DNA of 10,534 bases from Planctomycetaceae bacterium (GCA_020426065.1 JAGQQT010000105.1:1-10534), one strand, 5' to 3'; shown: positions 1 through 8,902, numbered from the stretch's first letter. Made by a program: numbers and translations. The notes: generated by a model not told the origin, from the sequence alone.

Positions 1-2224
1 AGAAATCTGGAACGATGCCGGGATTCCGTTTGCCATCGAACTTCCCCGGCCAGTGACGGCAGTTCCATTGATCAAGGCGATTATGGGTCTACTGCAGTTG
101 CTGGTTGAAGACTGGCGATATCCGGCTGTGAAAAAACTGTTGCGGGCAGGCAGTGTTTACAATCCGGAAGCATTTCCCCGAGTCAATGAAATTCTGACAC
201 TGTTGCGGCAACTGAACTGGCGTGGCTCACGTTCCGAACTGCTGGACGATCTCCAGCTGATGAGGTCCCGTTGTGAGCCGGAGTCGGAGCAAGAAATTCT
301 GCTGCAGAGCGCGCTCAATCTCTTTGAAATGCTGGATCATCTTTGTCAGAAATTTCCCCAGCGAGCCAGTTGTCAGGAATTCACGCAGCATCTGCTGGCA
401 TTCGCCCGAGAGACCTTTTTCGGTGAATTGAATCCGGCCTTGGAAAGTGCTCGAGAACAGAGTGCCGAGTGGGATCTGATTGTTGGGATGTTTCATGATG
501 CCAGCAATTTTCAGGATGAGTTGAGTGGCTCTGAAACTCGTGAACTCTCCCGGGAAGACTATCTGGAGTGGATTGAGGATCAATGCCTGACGCAGCAAAT
601 CGCGGCGACCAGAGCGAAACCGCATCAGGTGGCGATTGTGAATGCGAACGATGCCCGGCACATGCGGGTGGATCATCTGTTCGTCATGAATCTGCAGGAA
701 GGAGTATTCCCTTCATCTGCAGAGCATCAGCCGTTTTATACTGAGCGTGAACGCAGCCAGTGGAATGAACTGGGGATTCCTCTCGATCAGCGGAGTTCGC
801 ACTATTATGACGAAATGCAGTTTTTCTACCGGCTTCTGACCCGCGCCCAACGCTCCCTCACACTCTCATATTCCTACGTTTCCACATCAGGGCAGCCTCT
901 CTATGCCAGTCCGTTTTATCAGGCGGTGCAAAGTCTGTTTGACAAGACGGCGGGCATTGAAACCCGAATTGATCAACTCTCTCCTTTGCCAGAGAGAAAC
1001 GAACTGTTAACGCAATCGGACCTGAGGATCTTCGGGATGTCCCGGATGCATCTCGGCGAGGCTGGTTTAATGCGGTTTCTCTGGGAATCTGAATCGTCCC
1101 GTCAGACAATTGAAAACGTATTGGGTGCGGTCCGGATGAATGCCGCCCGATTTGAGCAGCATGGCTTCACTGCTTATGAGGGGCTGCTGGAAAATCCGAG
1201 CATCCAGGAAGAGATTGGCAATCATTACCACACCCGGTATCCCTTCAGTGCTTCGCAACTGGAACGCTATTCCTCCTGTCCATTTCGGTTTTTTCTGGAG
1301 CGAATTCTGCAACTGGAGTCCATCGAAAGTCCCCGATTGCGGACAGATAGTCGGCGCAGAGGTGTAGTTATTCATGATCTGCTGGCAACATTGCATCAGC
1401 CAGAAGAAACAGATGAGCAACCGGAGCAATCTTTGGGAGAACGGTTCAGTCAACTGATCCAGGAACGATATCAACGCTCATTCAGCCACAATGAATTACA
1501 GAACGTCCTGCTGGAAGTGGAGCAGCGTCTGTTGACGGAATGGGCAGATCTGTATGAAGAGAATCACGGGCTTTATGAAGCGTTGTTCGATGATGGCTGG
1601 GAAAGTCCTTTTCGGCCAGAACATCAGGAACTGGCCTTCGGTGGCGATGCGGAAAGGGAAACCAGTCAGAAACTGCCTGCCGTCCCGTTTGGACCAGCAG
1701 AGAATCCCGTGTATGTCGAAGGGCGAATCGATCGGATCGATGTGACGACCCAGGGGGAGCGGACTTATTTCTCACTGATCGATTACAAAACGGGAGCCCT
1801 GCCAGATGTCTCGGATAAACTGGTCGAACGGGGTATTTCCCTGCAGTTGACCCTGTACACCATTGCCATCGTCCGTCTGGAACTGCTGGGACCGGGTGCA
1901 GTCCCCTGGCAGATTGGATATTGGGATTTGAAGGAGAAAGGTTTTCAGCGAAAGATGACAAATCTTCGCAAGAAAAACATTGATCCACTCGGCCAGGAAT
2001 TTGTGGATCGAATGAGTGAAACGCTCGATCGGGTCTTGCCGGAAATTATATCCCGTTTACGCAAAGCAGAGTTTCCGGTCATCAGTTTCGATCATCAGTG
2101 TACCGCTCATTGTCCCTACCATATGACGTGTCGGATCAATCAGGTGCGAGCCGTTGCAGAACCTCTGGAAAAACGCTGGGGATGGATCACGGAATCAGAA
2201 GAAACCAAACAGCTGGAACAATAA
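1..2224 (+). CDS. addB: AddB subunit of the AddAB helicase-nuclease (5' truncated by window edge)
   Basis: The reading frame is open from base 2, so the gene starts outside the window; the GTG at 53 is internal. The 740 visible residues cover the C-terminal part of a protein usually about 1000-1150 long. Seen: an inactivated UvrD-like helicase C-terminal region, with a GVFP segment after VMNLQE near base 705 and a TRAQRSLTLSYS segment near 840-870 followed by a G-x-PLYASPF stretch. A PD-(D/E)XK nuclease follows, with GRIDRID (Asp codon 1730) and DYKTG (Asp 1781, Lys 1787). One cysteine before the nuclease (codon 1277, SSCPFRFF) and three after it (2099, 2111, 2129) match the layout of the AddB iron-sulphur cluster. 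Known for the family: AddB cuts one strand and takes part in Chi recognition during resection of double-strand breaks in the cytoplasm. The addA gene follows 44 nt downstream, the usual order. Confidence in the family is high; a generic 'PD-(D/E)XK nuclease' label would also be correct. Confidence 0.93.
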   Translation, partial: EIWNDAGIPFAIELPRPVTAVPLIKAIMGLLQLLVEDWRYPAVKKLLRAGSVYNPEAFPRVNEILTLLRQLNWRGSRSELLDDLQLMRSRCEPESEQEILLQSALNLFEMLDHLCQKFPQRASCQEFTQHLLAFARETFFGELNPALESAREQSAEWDLIVGMFHDASNFQDELSGSETRELSREDYLEWIEDQCLTQQIAATRAKPHQVAIVNANDARHMRVDHLFVMNLQEGVFPSSAEHQPFYTERERSQWNELGIPLDQRSSHYYDEMQFFYRLLTRAQRSLTLSYSYVSTSGQPLYASPFYQAVQSLFDKTAGIETRIDQLSPLPERNELLTQSDLRIFGMSRMHLGEAGLMRFLWESESSRQTIENVLGAVRMNAARFEQHGFTAYEGLLENPSIQEEIGNHYHTRYPFSASQLERYSSCPFRFFLERILQLESIESPRLRTDSRRRGVVIHDLLATLHQPEETDEQPEQSLGERFSQLIQERYQRSFSHNELQNVLLEVEQRLLTEWADLYEENHGLYEALFDDGWESPFRPEHQELAFGGDAERETSQKLPAVPFGPAENPVYVEGRIDRIDVTTQGERTYFSLIDYKTGALPDVSDKLVERGISLQLTLYTIAIVRLELLGPGAVPWQIGYWDLKEKGFQRKMTNLRKKNIDPLGQEFVDRMSETLDRVLPEIISRLRKAEFPVISFDHQCTAHCPYHMTCRINQVRAVAEPLEKRWGWITESEETKQLEQ

Positions 2225-2268
2225 CTGCCGTTTGCAGAGACAACTTTATTTGAAGCTGCTGAGGATTC

Positions 2269-5200
2269 ATGCCTTACACAGAACAACAGCATCAGGCAAT
2301 CTTTACTCGGGATGTTTCCGTCGCTCTGGCAGCCGGTGCCGGTTGCGGTAAGACGTTCGTCCTCACGGAACGCTTCGTTAATGAGCTGATCCGAAACCCG
2401 GATGCGGAAACGCTCGACCAGTTGCTGGCGATTACGTTTACGGATCGAGCGGCCCGCGAAATGAAAGACCGGATTCGGGAGCGGATTCGGATCCAGTTAA
2501 GACAATGTCCGGAAGAGGAAGTTCTCCGCTGGCAGTCAGTGTTACGGGATCTGGAAACGGCCCGCATCCAGACAATCCACTCATTCTGTACTTCAACATT
2601 GCGCCGTTTTGCCACCGAACTGCAACTCGACCCCGAGTTTTCCGTCCTGGATGCTCCCACATCTGCCACTCTGATGTATGAAACCGCAGAGCGGACTGTG
2701 GAGAAACTGCTCCGCCAGAAAAACGACGATGTCTGCGTGCTGGTTCTGAGATATGGGATAGAGGAAACGGTGCAACTGCTCAAGTTGTTACTTCTGAAGC
2801 GGTTTCCATTTCGGGAAGCCAGCCAACAGGCGCAGACAACAGACGAGTTGCTGGAAGTGTGGCAGCGATGGTATCGGGACCGCTTTCTCCCCGCACTGGT
2901 CAATGACCTGATCACCAATATTCAAAAACTGGAGTTAATGCCGGTTGTTGAAAGTGAAATGGGAGATGCTCCCCGCTGGCAGGAACGACGCACGATTCTG
3001 CTGCAGATCTGGAATGAGATTCAGGATTCTGGGGAACTGACTCTGGATCTGGCCAAACAGTGGCGGGAAGCAGCCACGATCCAGTATGTGCCGCCCAAAA
3101 ACTGGTCTTCGCCCGATGTCCAGGAAACTCTCAAGGCAGGACTGAAACAGATTCGGGATCTGCTGGATACCTGCCTGGAAGTCATGGAGTTTGATCCGAT
3201 TGCAGCTCGGCATGGTGCCGAGTTGGGACTTTGTCTGCAGCGGGTCGGACAGGTTGTGCTGGATGATTATCAGACCCGCAAGCGGCAACTGGCGGCACTG
3301 GATTTTGATGATCTGCTGCTGGAAACGAGGAATCTGCTGCTGAGTAATCCTGCTGTCTGCCGGGCATTGCAGAATTCGATTTCATTTCTGCTTCTCGATG
3401 AATTTCAGGATACGGATCCGGTTCAGACGCAAATCGTCCGCTCAATCTGTGGCGAACGTCTGCCGACGGGAGGACTGTTCCTGGTCGGGGATATCAAGCA
3501 GTCGATTTATCGCTTCCGGCGTGCCGATCCGAATGTGTTCCGGCAGCTTCGTCGCGAAATTCCGGATCAGGGACAACTGGAGTTGACCAAGAACTTCCGC
3601 AGCCAGCAGGGAGTGCTCGACTTCGTTAACGACCTGTTTACGGTGGCGATGGGTGAGGAATATGAACCGCTCACATCGTTTGATGAGAATGTCTATCCTC
3701 CCGATGAGAAAACAGAATTTCTGTGGTCGAGCAGCGAGCTGCCGGCGGACGCTTCTGCCAGAGAGAAGCGGTTTGTCGAGGCTGACTGGATTGCCTCACG
3801 AATCCGGGAACTCCTGCAGGATGAGACGCCCCGGATTCGTCAGAAGAACTCCGCTGGCCAGGTTGAGCTGCGTTCTGTGCGGGCAGGGGATATCACCATT
3901 CTCTTTCGGGCGATGAGTCATCTGGCCGTGTATGAAGATGCACTCAAGCGAGCGGGAATTGGGTATTATGTGGTAGGAGGCCGGACATTCTTCGCCCAGC
4001 AGGAAGTGTATGACCTGGTCAATCTCTGCCGGTTTCTGGATGACGATTCTGATGACATCGCACTGGTGGGAGTGCTGCGTTCGCCAATGTTTGGCTGTTC
4101 TGATGAAACGCTCTATCTGTTGCGGCGACCGGATCGGAGTCTGTGGCAGAGTCTGCAGTCGGGCAGCTATTCCCGAATTCAGGATCGATTGCAGTTGGCC
4201 GCTGTTGGTCGGGCTCGGGAGATCCTGATCAAACTACTGCTGCAGCGGGAGCGGGAAGGGATTGGTCCACTCCTGCGGAACGCGGTTGCCTGGACGGGTT
4301 ATGATGCCGCCCTGATGACCGAGTTTCTGGGTGAGCGGAAAGTTGCCAATCTGCAGAAACTTCTGACGATGGCCGATCAATTTGATCAGCTCGGTCTGCT
4401 TGGTTTGACCGAATTATGTGATCGTCTGATTGAATCCGTGACTGAAGAGGCACAGGAAGAACTGGCGGTGACTCATGCTGAGGCTGGAGATGTGGTTCGA
4501 CTCATGACGGTTCACCAGTCGAAAGGGCTGGAGTTTCCGGTGGTGATTGTGGCCGATCTCAATCCGCAGGCCCATTCGAGCCGGGATTCTCTCGTGGTTC
4601 ATCCCGAACTGGGAATGCTGGTCCGCCTGCCGGTTATTCAGGGACAAAAATTGAAAAACCCGGCACTGATGATGCATCATTTTCAGGAGAAATGGGAAGA
4701 GGAGCGGGAATCGATCCGCCTGTTTTATGTCGCCTGTACCCGGGCTGCCGATTTGCTGATTCTTTCTGCTTACTGGACTGAAGAAGAGACCGTCAAAGGG
4801 GCCTGGTTGAAGCTGCTCCAGCAACGGTATCGTCTCGAAACCGGTTTGACGGCAGGGGATCCCTATCTGGGGACGGGAGCGGGAATTGCTTATGATCCAG
4901 CCAGTCTTCCAAAAATTCGAGTCATTCGAGATCGGCCAGCGGAACGGTTCGAGCTGGATCGAGAACAGACCGTGCCGCTGCAGCAATGGGCTGAATATCT
5001 CGCAGAAAGTGCGGCGGAAACTCCTCCGGCGATGGCCTTGCCGGTACCACCTTTGGCGGTCCTGCCCAGTAGGATTTCCGTTTCAGAACTGGAGGCAATT
5101 GATGCCCGCTTGCAGCCGGTTGCCGCTGCCAGGGGATCCTCAAATCGTGAACAGAACCTGACTGCAGAACAGGCCGAACAACTGGGAAACCTTGTTCATG

Positions 5201-5751
5201 CGGCGGTTGAACTGGGAGAGGAACTCGAACAGTTTTCTCCCGAGCAGATTGTCGATCGGCTAGCAGCCCGATCATGGCCTGACCTGCCAGAAGAAATCCG
5301 TCAACTGGCCTGCTCTCGGCTGGCGGCATTTCAGGATTCGGATCTGGCGCAGCGGCTGCAGCAGGGAGCCCAGGTTTATCGCGAGATTGTATTTGCTTAC
5401 CGCTGGAGACTCAAATCAGGAGCCGCTGTTCTGTTGAGTGGAGTGGTGGATTGTCTCTATCAGGATTCAGATGGAAACTGGCACCTGATCGATTACAAAA
5501 CAGGAGCAGTTCCAGTCAGACAGGCAGATCTGATCCAGAAGTTTGGGATTCAACTCTTTGTGTACCAGCTTGCGATGAAAGAGTTCTTTGGCCAAGATGT
5601 GCACTCGACAACCCTCGTGCAATTGGGCAAGTCGATTCAGGAAATCCCCTTCCTGCTCGAAACTGGCGACATCAGCCAGCTGCAACAGCGGATTGAGCAG
5701 GCCATTCTGCAATCAGAGTCTATTCCCCCGGATGAGCTGGCGGTTACGTGA
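2269..5751 (+). CDS. addA: AddA subunit of the AddAB helicase-nuclease
   Basis: This is a complete 1160-residue superfamily 1A helicase fused to a nuclease, close to the usual AddA length of about 1200. Motifs in order: Q-motif glutamines 6-7; Walker A AGAGCGKT 22-29; motif Ia ITFTDRAAREM 55-65; Walker B DEFQD 377-381; motif III GDIKQSIYRFR 407-417; motif IV KNFRS around 441-445; motif V MTVHQSKGLEFP 746-757; motif VI YVACTR 820-825. The C-terminal RecB-type nuclease has His977 (GNLVHAAVE), Asp1061 (GVVD), Asp1075 and Lys1077 (DYKTG). All catalytic residues are present. Known for the family: AddA is the 3'-5' ATP-dependent motor and cuts the 3'-ended strand, working with AddB to make the RecA-loading tail at broken ends. 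The ATG at 2269 is preceded by a GAGG four bases upstream. The next gene starts inside its stop codon. RecB of RecBCD is the main alternative, but the addB partner upstream favours AddA. Confidence 0.95.
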   Translation: MPYTEQQHQAIFTRDVSVALAAGAGCGKTFVLTERFVNELIRNPDAETLDQLLAITFTDRAAREMKDRIRERIRIQLRQCPEEEVLRWQSVLRDLETARIQTIHSFCTSTLRRFATELQLDPEFSVLDAPTSATLMYETAERTVEKLLRQKNDDVCVLVLRYGIEETVQLLKLLLLKRFPFREASQQAQTTDELLEVWQRWYRDRFLPALVNDLITNIQKLELMPVVESEMGDAPRWQERRTILLQIWNEIQDSGELTLDLAKQWREAATIQYVPPKNWSSPDVQETLKAGLKQIRDLLDTCLEVMEFDPIAARHGAELGLCLQRVGQVVLDDYQTRKRQLAALDFDDLLLETRNLLLSNPAVCRALQNSISFLLLDEFQDTDPVQTQIVRSICGERLPTGGLFLVGDIKQSIYRFRRADPNVFRQLRREIPDQGQLELTKNFRSQQGVLDFVNDLFTVAMGEEYEPLTSFDENVYPPDEKTEFLWSSSELPADASAREKRFVEADWIASRIRELLQDETPRIRQKNSAGQVELRSVRAGDITILFRAMSHLAVYEDALKRAGIGYYVVGGRTFFAQQEVYDLVNLCRFLDDDSDDIALVGVLRSPMFGCSDETLYLLRRPDRSLWQSLQSGSYSRIQDRLQLAAVGRAREILIKLLLQREREGIGPLLRNAVAWTGYDAALMTEFLGERKVANLQKLLTMADQFDQLGLLGLTELCDRLIESVTEEAQEELAVTHAEAGDVVRLMTVHQSKGLEFPVVIVADLNPQAHSSRDSLVVHPELGMLVRLPVIQGQKLKNPALMMHHFQEKWEEERESIRLFYVACTRAADLLILSAYWTEEETVKGAWLKLLQQRYRLETGLTAGDPYLGTGAGIAYDPASLPKIRVIRDRPAERFELDREQTVPLQQWAEYLAESAAETPPAMALPVPPLAVLPSRISVSELEAIDARLQPVAAARGSSNREQNLTAEQAEQLGNLVHAAVELGEELEQFSPEQIVDRLAARSWPDLPEEIRQLACSRLAAFQDSDLAQRLQQGAQVYREIVFAYRWRLKSGAAVLLSGVVDCLYQDSDGNWHLIDYKTGAVPVRQADLIQKFGIQLFVYQLAMKEFFGQDVHSTTLVQLGKSIQEIPFLLETGDISQLQQRIEQAILQSESIPPDELAVT

Positions 5752-6932
5752 ATCAGTTTGAAGCGTCAGAAATCTGGGATCAGTTACGCCATGAGCCGGA
5801 ACTGATCAGGCAGGCCGGGAGTCTGTCTGACGATCCGTTAAAGCGGCAGAAAATTCTTCGGCAACAGTATTCCGATTCGCTGGTTCGTCTGGCCTGTGAA
5901 CTGGCTGACTTACGCAGCAAGGCTCACGAAAAGTTTGAGCAAGCGGACCAGCTCTGGTTGACAAGGCAGTCCTACGAGCAGGCTTCGACTTTAGAACTGG
6001 CTGCTTACAAGGCAGAACGCTTCGCCAGATTGAACCCCGCTCCGGATCAGATTCTCGATTTCTGTACCGGGGCCGGGATCGATGCGATTGCTTTGAGTCG
6101 TATAGCCCCGGTGATCAGTTTCGATCTTGATCCTTTGCTCTCCAAACTGGCAGCCTGGAACGCGGAGAGTTTTCCCGATCACCATCCGATTCAGTTTGAG
6201 CAACAGGATGTCACCCAGGTTCCGTTTGCTGGAAAAGTGATCCACTTTGATCCCGATCAGCGAGATCAGTCAGGGCGTCGGCATCGTCGGCTCGAGTTGA
6301 TCAGTCCCCCGCTCGAATTTTTGCAGCAGGTTTCAGCACAGGCCAGGGCAGCGGCCATTAAGCTGAGTCCGGCCAGCAACTTCGGAGGGAAGTTTCCCGA
6401 GGCGGAAGCGGAATTGATCAGCTGGCGCGGGGAGTGCAAACAGGCCGTCATCTGGAGTGGGGAGTTTGCGGAGCCGGGATTATGGCGGGCGACTGTTTTG
6501 CCAGCGAATGCCACCCTGGCTGGAGATCCACTGGAAGCCTGGCCGGAATTTTCCGGAGTGGAACAGTACGTTTACGATCCCGATCCCGCCATCACCAGGG
6601 CCGGTTTGATCAATCTGCTTGCCGCTCAGGAATCGGTTTCCCGTCTGGATGATGCCGAGGAATATCTCACCTCCGCCGAGCCGGTCAGCAGTCCCTTTAT
6701 GACTCGGTTTCGGGTGCTCGAAGTCTTCGGTCGTAACGAAACGCCACTCAAACAGTACCTGCGAACACGGGAAATTGGTGTGCTGGAAATCAAATGCCGT
6801 CACCTCAAAATTGATGTCGTCCGCAAGCGGAAATCGCTGCTGGTTCCGGGTGAAAATGCCGCGACTCTCATCTTCGCCCGGGTCAGTGGAAAAACCGCGA
6901 TCCTGGTTTGTGAGCGGGAAGCGGAAGGCTGA
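5748..6932 (+). CDS. Class I SAM-dependent methyltransferase with THUMP-like C-terminal domain
   Basis: This is a 394-residue protein. Its GTG start overlaps the addA stop by four bases (GTGA), implying translational coupling. Residues 1-95 form a charged helical region. A Rossmann-type SAM-binding site follows: motif I DFCTGAGIDA (104-113) and an acidic loop SFDLDP (Asp126, Asp128). FDPDQRDQSGRR (Asp168 onward), followed by SPPLEF, corresponds to the catalytic DPARR-type motif of this family. Residues about 327-390 (LKQYLRTREIGVLEIKCR, then a GENAATLIFAR segment) resemble the THUMP-like domain found C-terminal in actinobacterial and planctomycete methyltransferases. That domain suggests an RNA substrate, possibly tRNA, but I know of no proven substrate. 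The second proline-like position of DPARR is replaced (DPDQR), so activity should not be assumed. Cotranscription with addBA is inferred from the overlap; a direct role in recombination is not shown. Confidence 0.85.
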   Translation: MNQFEASEIWDQLRHEPELIRQAGSLSDDPLKRQKILRQQYSDSLVRLACELADLRSKAHEKFEQADQLWLTRQSYEQASTLELAAYKAERFARLNPAPDQILDFCTGAGIDAIALSRIAPVISFDLDPLLSKLAAWNAESFPDHHPIQFEQQDVTQVPFAGKVIHFDPDQRDQSGRRHRRLELISPPLEFLQQVSAQARAAAIKLSPASNFGGKFPEAEAELISWRGECKQAVIWSGEFAEPGLWRATVLPANATLAGDPLEAWPEFSGVEQYVYDPDPAITRAGLINLLAAQESVSRLDDAEEYLTSAEPVSSPFMTRFRVLEVFGRNETPLKQYLRTREIGVLEIKCRHLKIDVVRKRKSLLVPGENAATLIFARVSGKTAILVCEREAEG

Positions 6933-6977
6933 GTCGACTCACTTCATCTCCCATTCATCCTCGAACGGGACAGTCAG

Positions 6978-7006
6978 TTGAGATCGGGGCAGGTTGCAGA
7001 TATTCT
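6978..7006 (+). promoter_or_regulatory. Candidate sigma70-type promoter for the oxidoreductase gene
   Basis: TTGAGA at 6978-6983 matches the -35 consensus at five of six bases. It is separated by exactly 17 bases from TATTCT at 7001-7006, which matches the -10 consensus at four of six. Transcription would begin near 7013, giving a leader of about 60 nt before the ATG at 7073. It lies in the 140-nt spacer after the addBA-methyltransferase genes, so it would separate the two transcription units. It was found by eye only. Confidence 0.45.
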
Positions 7007-7072
7007 GCCTCTGGGGGATTGATCTCCATTTATTGATGCATGGCAATTCACAGATTCTGAGAGGAACAACTA

Positions 7073-8272
7073 ATGGACACGACGAATGGATCACTGAATC
7101 GGAAACTTCGCATGGCGCTTGTCGGAGGCGGTCAGGGCTCATTCATTGGTCGCGTTCATGCCACGGCGGCCGTGCTCGATAATCGGGCGGCTCTGGTGGC
7201 TGGTGCTCTTTCTTCGAATCCCGAAAAGGCAAAGAAGTCCGCTCCTTCCTACGATATTCCCGAATCGCGTGCTTACGGCAGCTATCAGGAACTGGTTGAA
7301 AAGGAATCCAGTCTCTCATCTGATGAGCGGATTGATTTTGTGAGCGTGGCCACTCCCAATCACACCCACTACGAAGTGGCCAAGTGTGCTCTCGAAGCTG
7401 GCATTAACGTGATTTGCGATAAACCCATGACCTTTGATTTCGCACAGGCCGAAGAGCTGGTCAAAGTCGTGGAAAAATCGGGAGCCGTGTTTGCCGTTTC
7501 GCATAACTACACCGGCTATCCACTGGTCCGCATGGCCCGCGAAATGATTCTGGCTGGAGAGTTCGGAGAAATTCAGGCCATCCGCTCCAACTACATTCAG
7601 GGCTGGCTGCGAACCAAGCTGGAAGATTCCGATCAGAAACAGGCCGCCTGGCGGACAGATCCTTCCAAGTCGGGAGCAGCCGGCGCATTTGGCGATATCG
7701 GAACTCATGCCTACAACCTGGGACGTTACATGACCGGGCTGGTTCCGGATGAAGTCTCCTGCCACCTGAAAGCCATGGTGAGTGGGCGAGCGCTGGATGA
7801 TTATGGACATGCCGTAATTCGACTCGAAAACGGCGGGTTGATGACAGTGACTGCTTCCCAGATTTCTCACGGACGGGAAAACGATCTGTTCATTGAAATT
7901 GATGGAACAAAGAAAGCACTGGCCTGGCGACAGGAGAACCCGAACGAAATGATCATCCGGGAAAACGGTCAGCCACACAAAATCTACACCCGTGATCCGA
8001 ACGCTCCTTTCATCACACCACTGGCCGCAGCTTCCTGCCGACTCCCTTCAGGGCATCCGGAAGCATTCTTCGAAGCGTTTGCCAACGTCTACCGATTTGC
8101 TTACGACGCCATGATTACTCGGGCAGAAGGTAAGGACTTTGAAAAGCGGGACACGATTTATCCCAACGTTTACGATGGAGCGGAAGGGATGTATTTCATC
8201 CAGCAATGCGTGGCCAGCAGCAGCGAAAACGGAGCCTGGTTGCCGATGAAATACACCAACGCTCGACGCTAG
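7073..8272 (+). CDS. Gfo/Idh/MocA family NAD(P)-dependent oxidoreductase
   Basis: This is a 399-residue cytoplasmic dehydrogenase of the usual family length. The N-terminal Rossmann fold has a glycine-rich nucleotide loop VGGGQGSFIG (17-26), then VSVATPNHTHYEVA and the conserved CDKPM (Asp116-Lys117-Pro118, the EKP-type motif). The second domain has GDIGTHAYNL with Asp208 and His212, which match the catalytic GDxxxH signature, and a C-terminal PSGHPEAFFEAFANVY segment typical of sugar-acting members. There is no signal peptide or Tat motif, so it should act in the cytoplasm. Family members oxidise or reduce sugars, inositols and amino-sugar derivatives with NAD(P); the substrate cannot be read from the sequence. 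The ATG at 7073 follows GAGGAA with an 8-9 nt spacing, a good ribosome binding site. Such paralogues are abundant in planctomycetes. The neighbours give no pathway clue. Confidence 0.93.
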   Translation: MDTTNGSLNRKLRMALVGGGQGSFIGRVHATAAVLDNRAALVAGALSSNPEKAKKSAPSYDIPESRAYGSYQELVEKESSLSSDERIDFVSVATPNHTHYEVAKCALEAGINVICDKPMTFDFAQAEELVKVVEKSGAVFAVSHNYTGYPLVRMAREMILAGEFGEIQAIRSNYIQGWLRTKLEDSDQKQAAWRTDPSKSGAAGAFGDIGTHAYNLGRYMTGLVPDEVSCHLKAMVSGRALDDYGHAVIRLENGGLMTVTASQISHGRENDLFIEIDGTKKALAWRQENPNEMIIRENGQPHKIYTRDPNAPFITPLAAASCRLPSGHPEAFFEAFANVYRFAYDAMITRAEGKDFEKRDTIYPNVYDGAEGMYFIQQCVASSSENGAWLPMKYTNARR

Positions 8273-8316
8273 TACGCTTGCAGATCGTTCACTACAGAAT
8301 GGGAAGCAGGTGCCAG

Positions 8317-8865
8317 ATGCGTTGGATCCGATTTGAACTGACAGAACAGGATGCCGTCCTCGGAAATACGCAACTGGCGCTCGCCTATCCAGTGATTCGT
8401 CGCACTCAGTTTCGTGCTGTCATTGGCGTTTTTCTCTACATGATGGCAGTCACGTTGCTGCTTGCCTGGCTTGTTGGACGTCAAGGTGCAATGAGTGTGA
8501 TCGGCTTTGGGGCAATCATTTCAATAATTGTTACCTGGCTTGTCATTTTTCAATATCGCCGCGGTACCCGAAATAATATGCGCGGCATCATTCGGGATTT
8601 GCCAACCGAAGCCTATCTTACCGAACACAAGATCGAAATTCTGAATGATGGGGTGGAACGATCTTCCAAGCTCCATCGAACATGGCTTGCCTGGAAAGCG
8701 ATTCATAAACTGGATGAAACGAAACAGTTTTATTTCATCCAAGGCGGCCCAGCACACACATTCATGATTCCCAAAGCTCGTATTCTGGAAGGAAATCTGG
8801 AACAGTTCTGGCAGGAGCTGAATGAAGAGTGGACCAAATCACGCGGAACTGCAGATCGTGCATAA
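8317..8865 (+). CDS. YcxB-like small membrane protein
   Basis: This 182-residue protein is predicted from the ATG at 8317, which is preceded by GCAGG about 7 bases upstream. An in-frame ATG at 8299 is an alternative. The frame is open back to 8206, but that start would lie inside the preceding gene and add an unrelated basic tail. The layout fits the YcxB-like family. A short N-terminal FELTEQD strand is followed by a basic RR pair and two adjacent membrane helices at about 34-53 and 58-78. A cytoplasmic C-terminal domain then carries the typical W-x-x-W-K-x-I segment (123-129) and a terminal F-M-IPK motif (149-153). The molecular role of the family is unknown to me. It sits 44 nt after the oxidoreductase and 37 nt or more before the DUF817 gene, so it is probably in the same transcript. 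Confidence 0.75.
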   Translation: MRWIRFELTEQDAVLGNTQLALAYPVIRRTQFRAVIGVFLYMMAVTLLLAWLVGRQGAMSVIGFGAIISIIVTWLVIFQYRRGTRNNMRGIIRDLPTEAYLTEHKIEILNDGVERSSKLHRTWLAWKAIHKLDETKQFYFIQGGPAHTFMIPKARILEGNLEQFWQELNEEWTKSRGTADRA

Positions 8866-8902
8866 TTAGAATCGACTAGCCCAATCCGCAACGTGTCACT
8901 TT

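Noticed and set aside
53..55. GTG at 53 as the true start of addB
   Set aside because: The frame continues to the window edge with AddB-like sequence (GIPFAIELPRPVT), and a start here would remove the N-terminal half of the protein.
1482..1988. 168-residue open frame on the minus strand inside addB
   Set aside because: It lies antisense to the conserved AddB nuclease domain, has low-complexity Pro/Arg/Ser-rich wording and no recognisable domain. It is a shadow of the real gene.
2292..2918. 208-residue minus-strand open frame opposite the addA Walker A region
   Set aside because: Ser/Arg-rich composition is typical of antisense translation, and the opposite strand holds an unmistakable Walker A motif.
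4414..4986. 190-residue open frame on the minus strand inside addA
   Set aside because: It is antisense to helicase motifs V and VI, which fix the coding strand, and the translated product shows no motif.
7316..7978. 220-residue minus-strand open frame inside the oxidoreductase
   Set aside because: It is antisense to the EKP-type and GDxxxH motifs, with no supported start site or domain.
8206..8316. Longer N-terminus for the YcxB-like protein
   Set aside because: It would overlap the oxidoreductase by 67 bases and adds a basic, unconserved tail, while ATG 8317 has a plausible ribosome site and gives the family's normal start.
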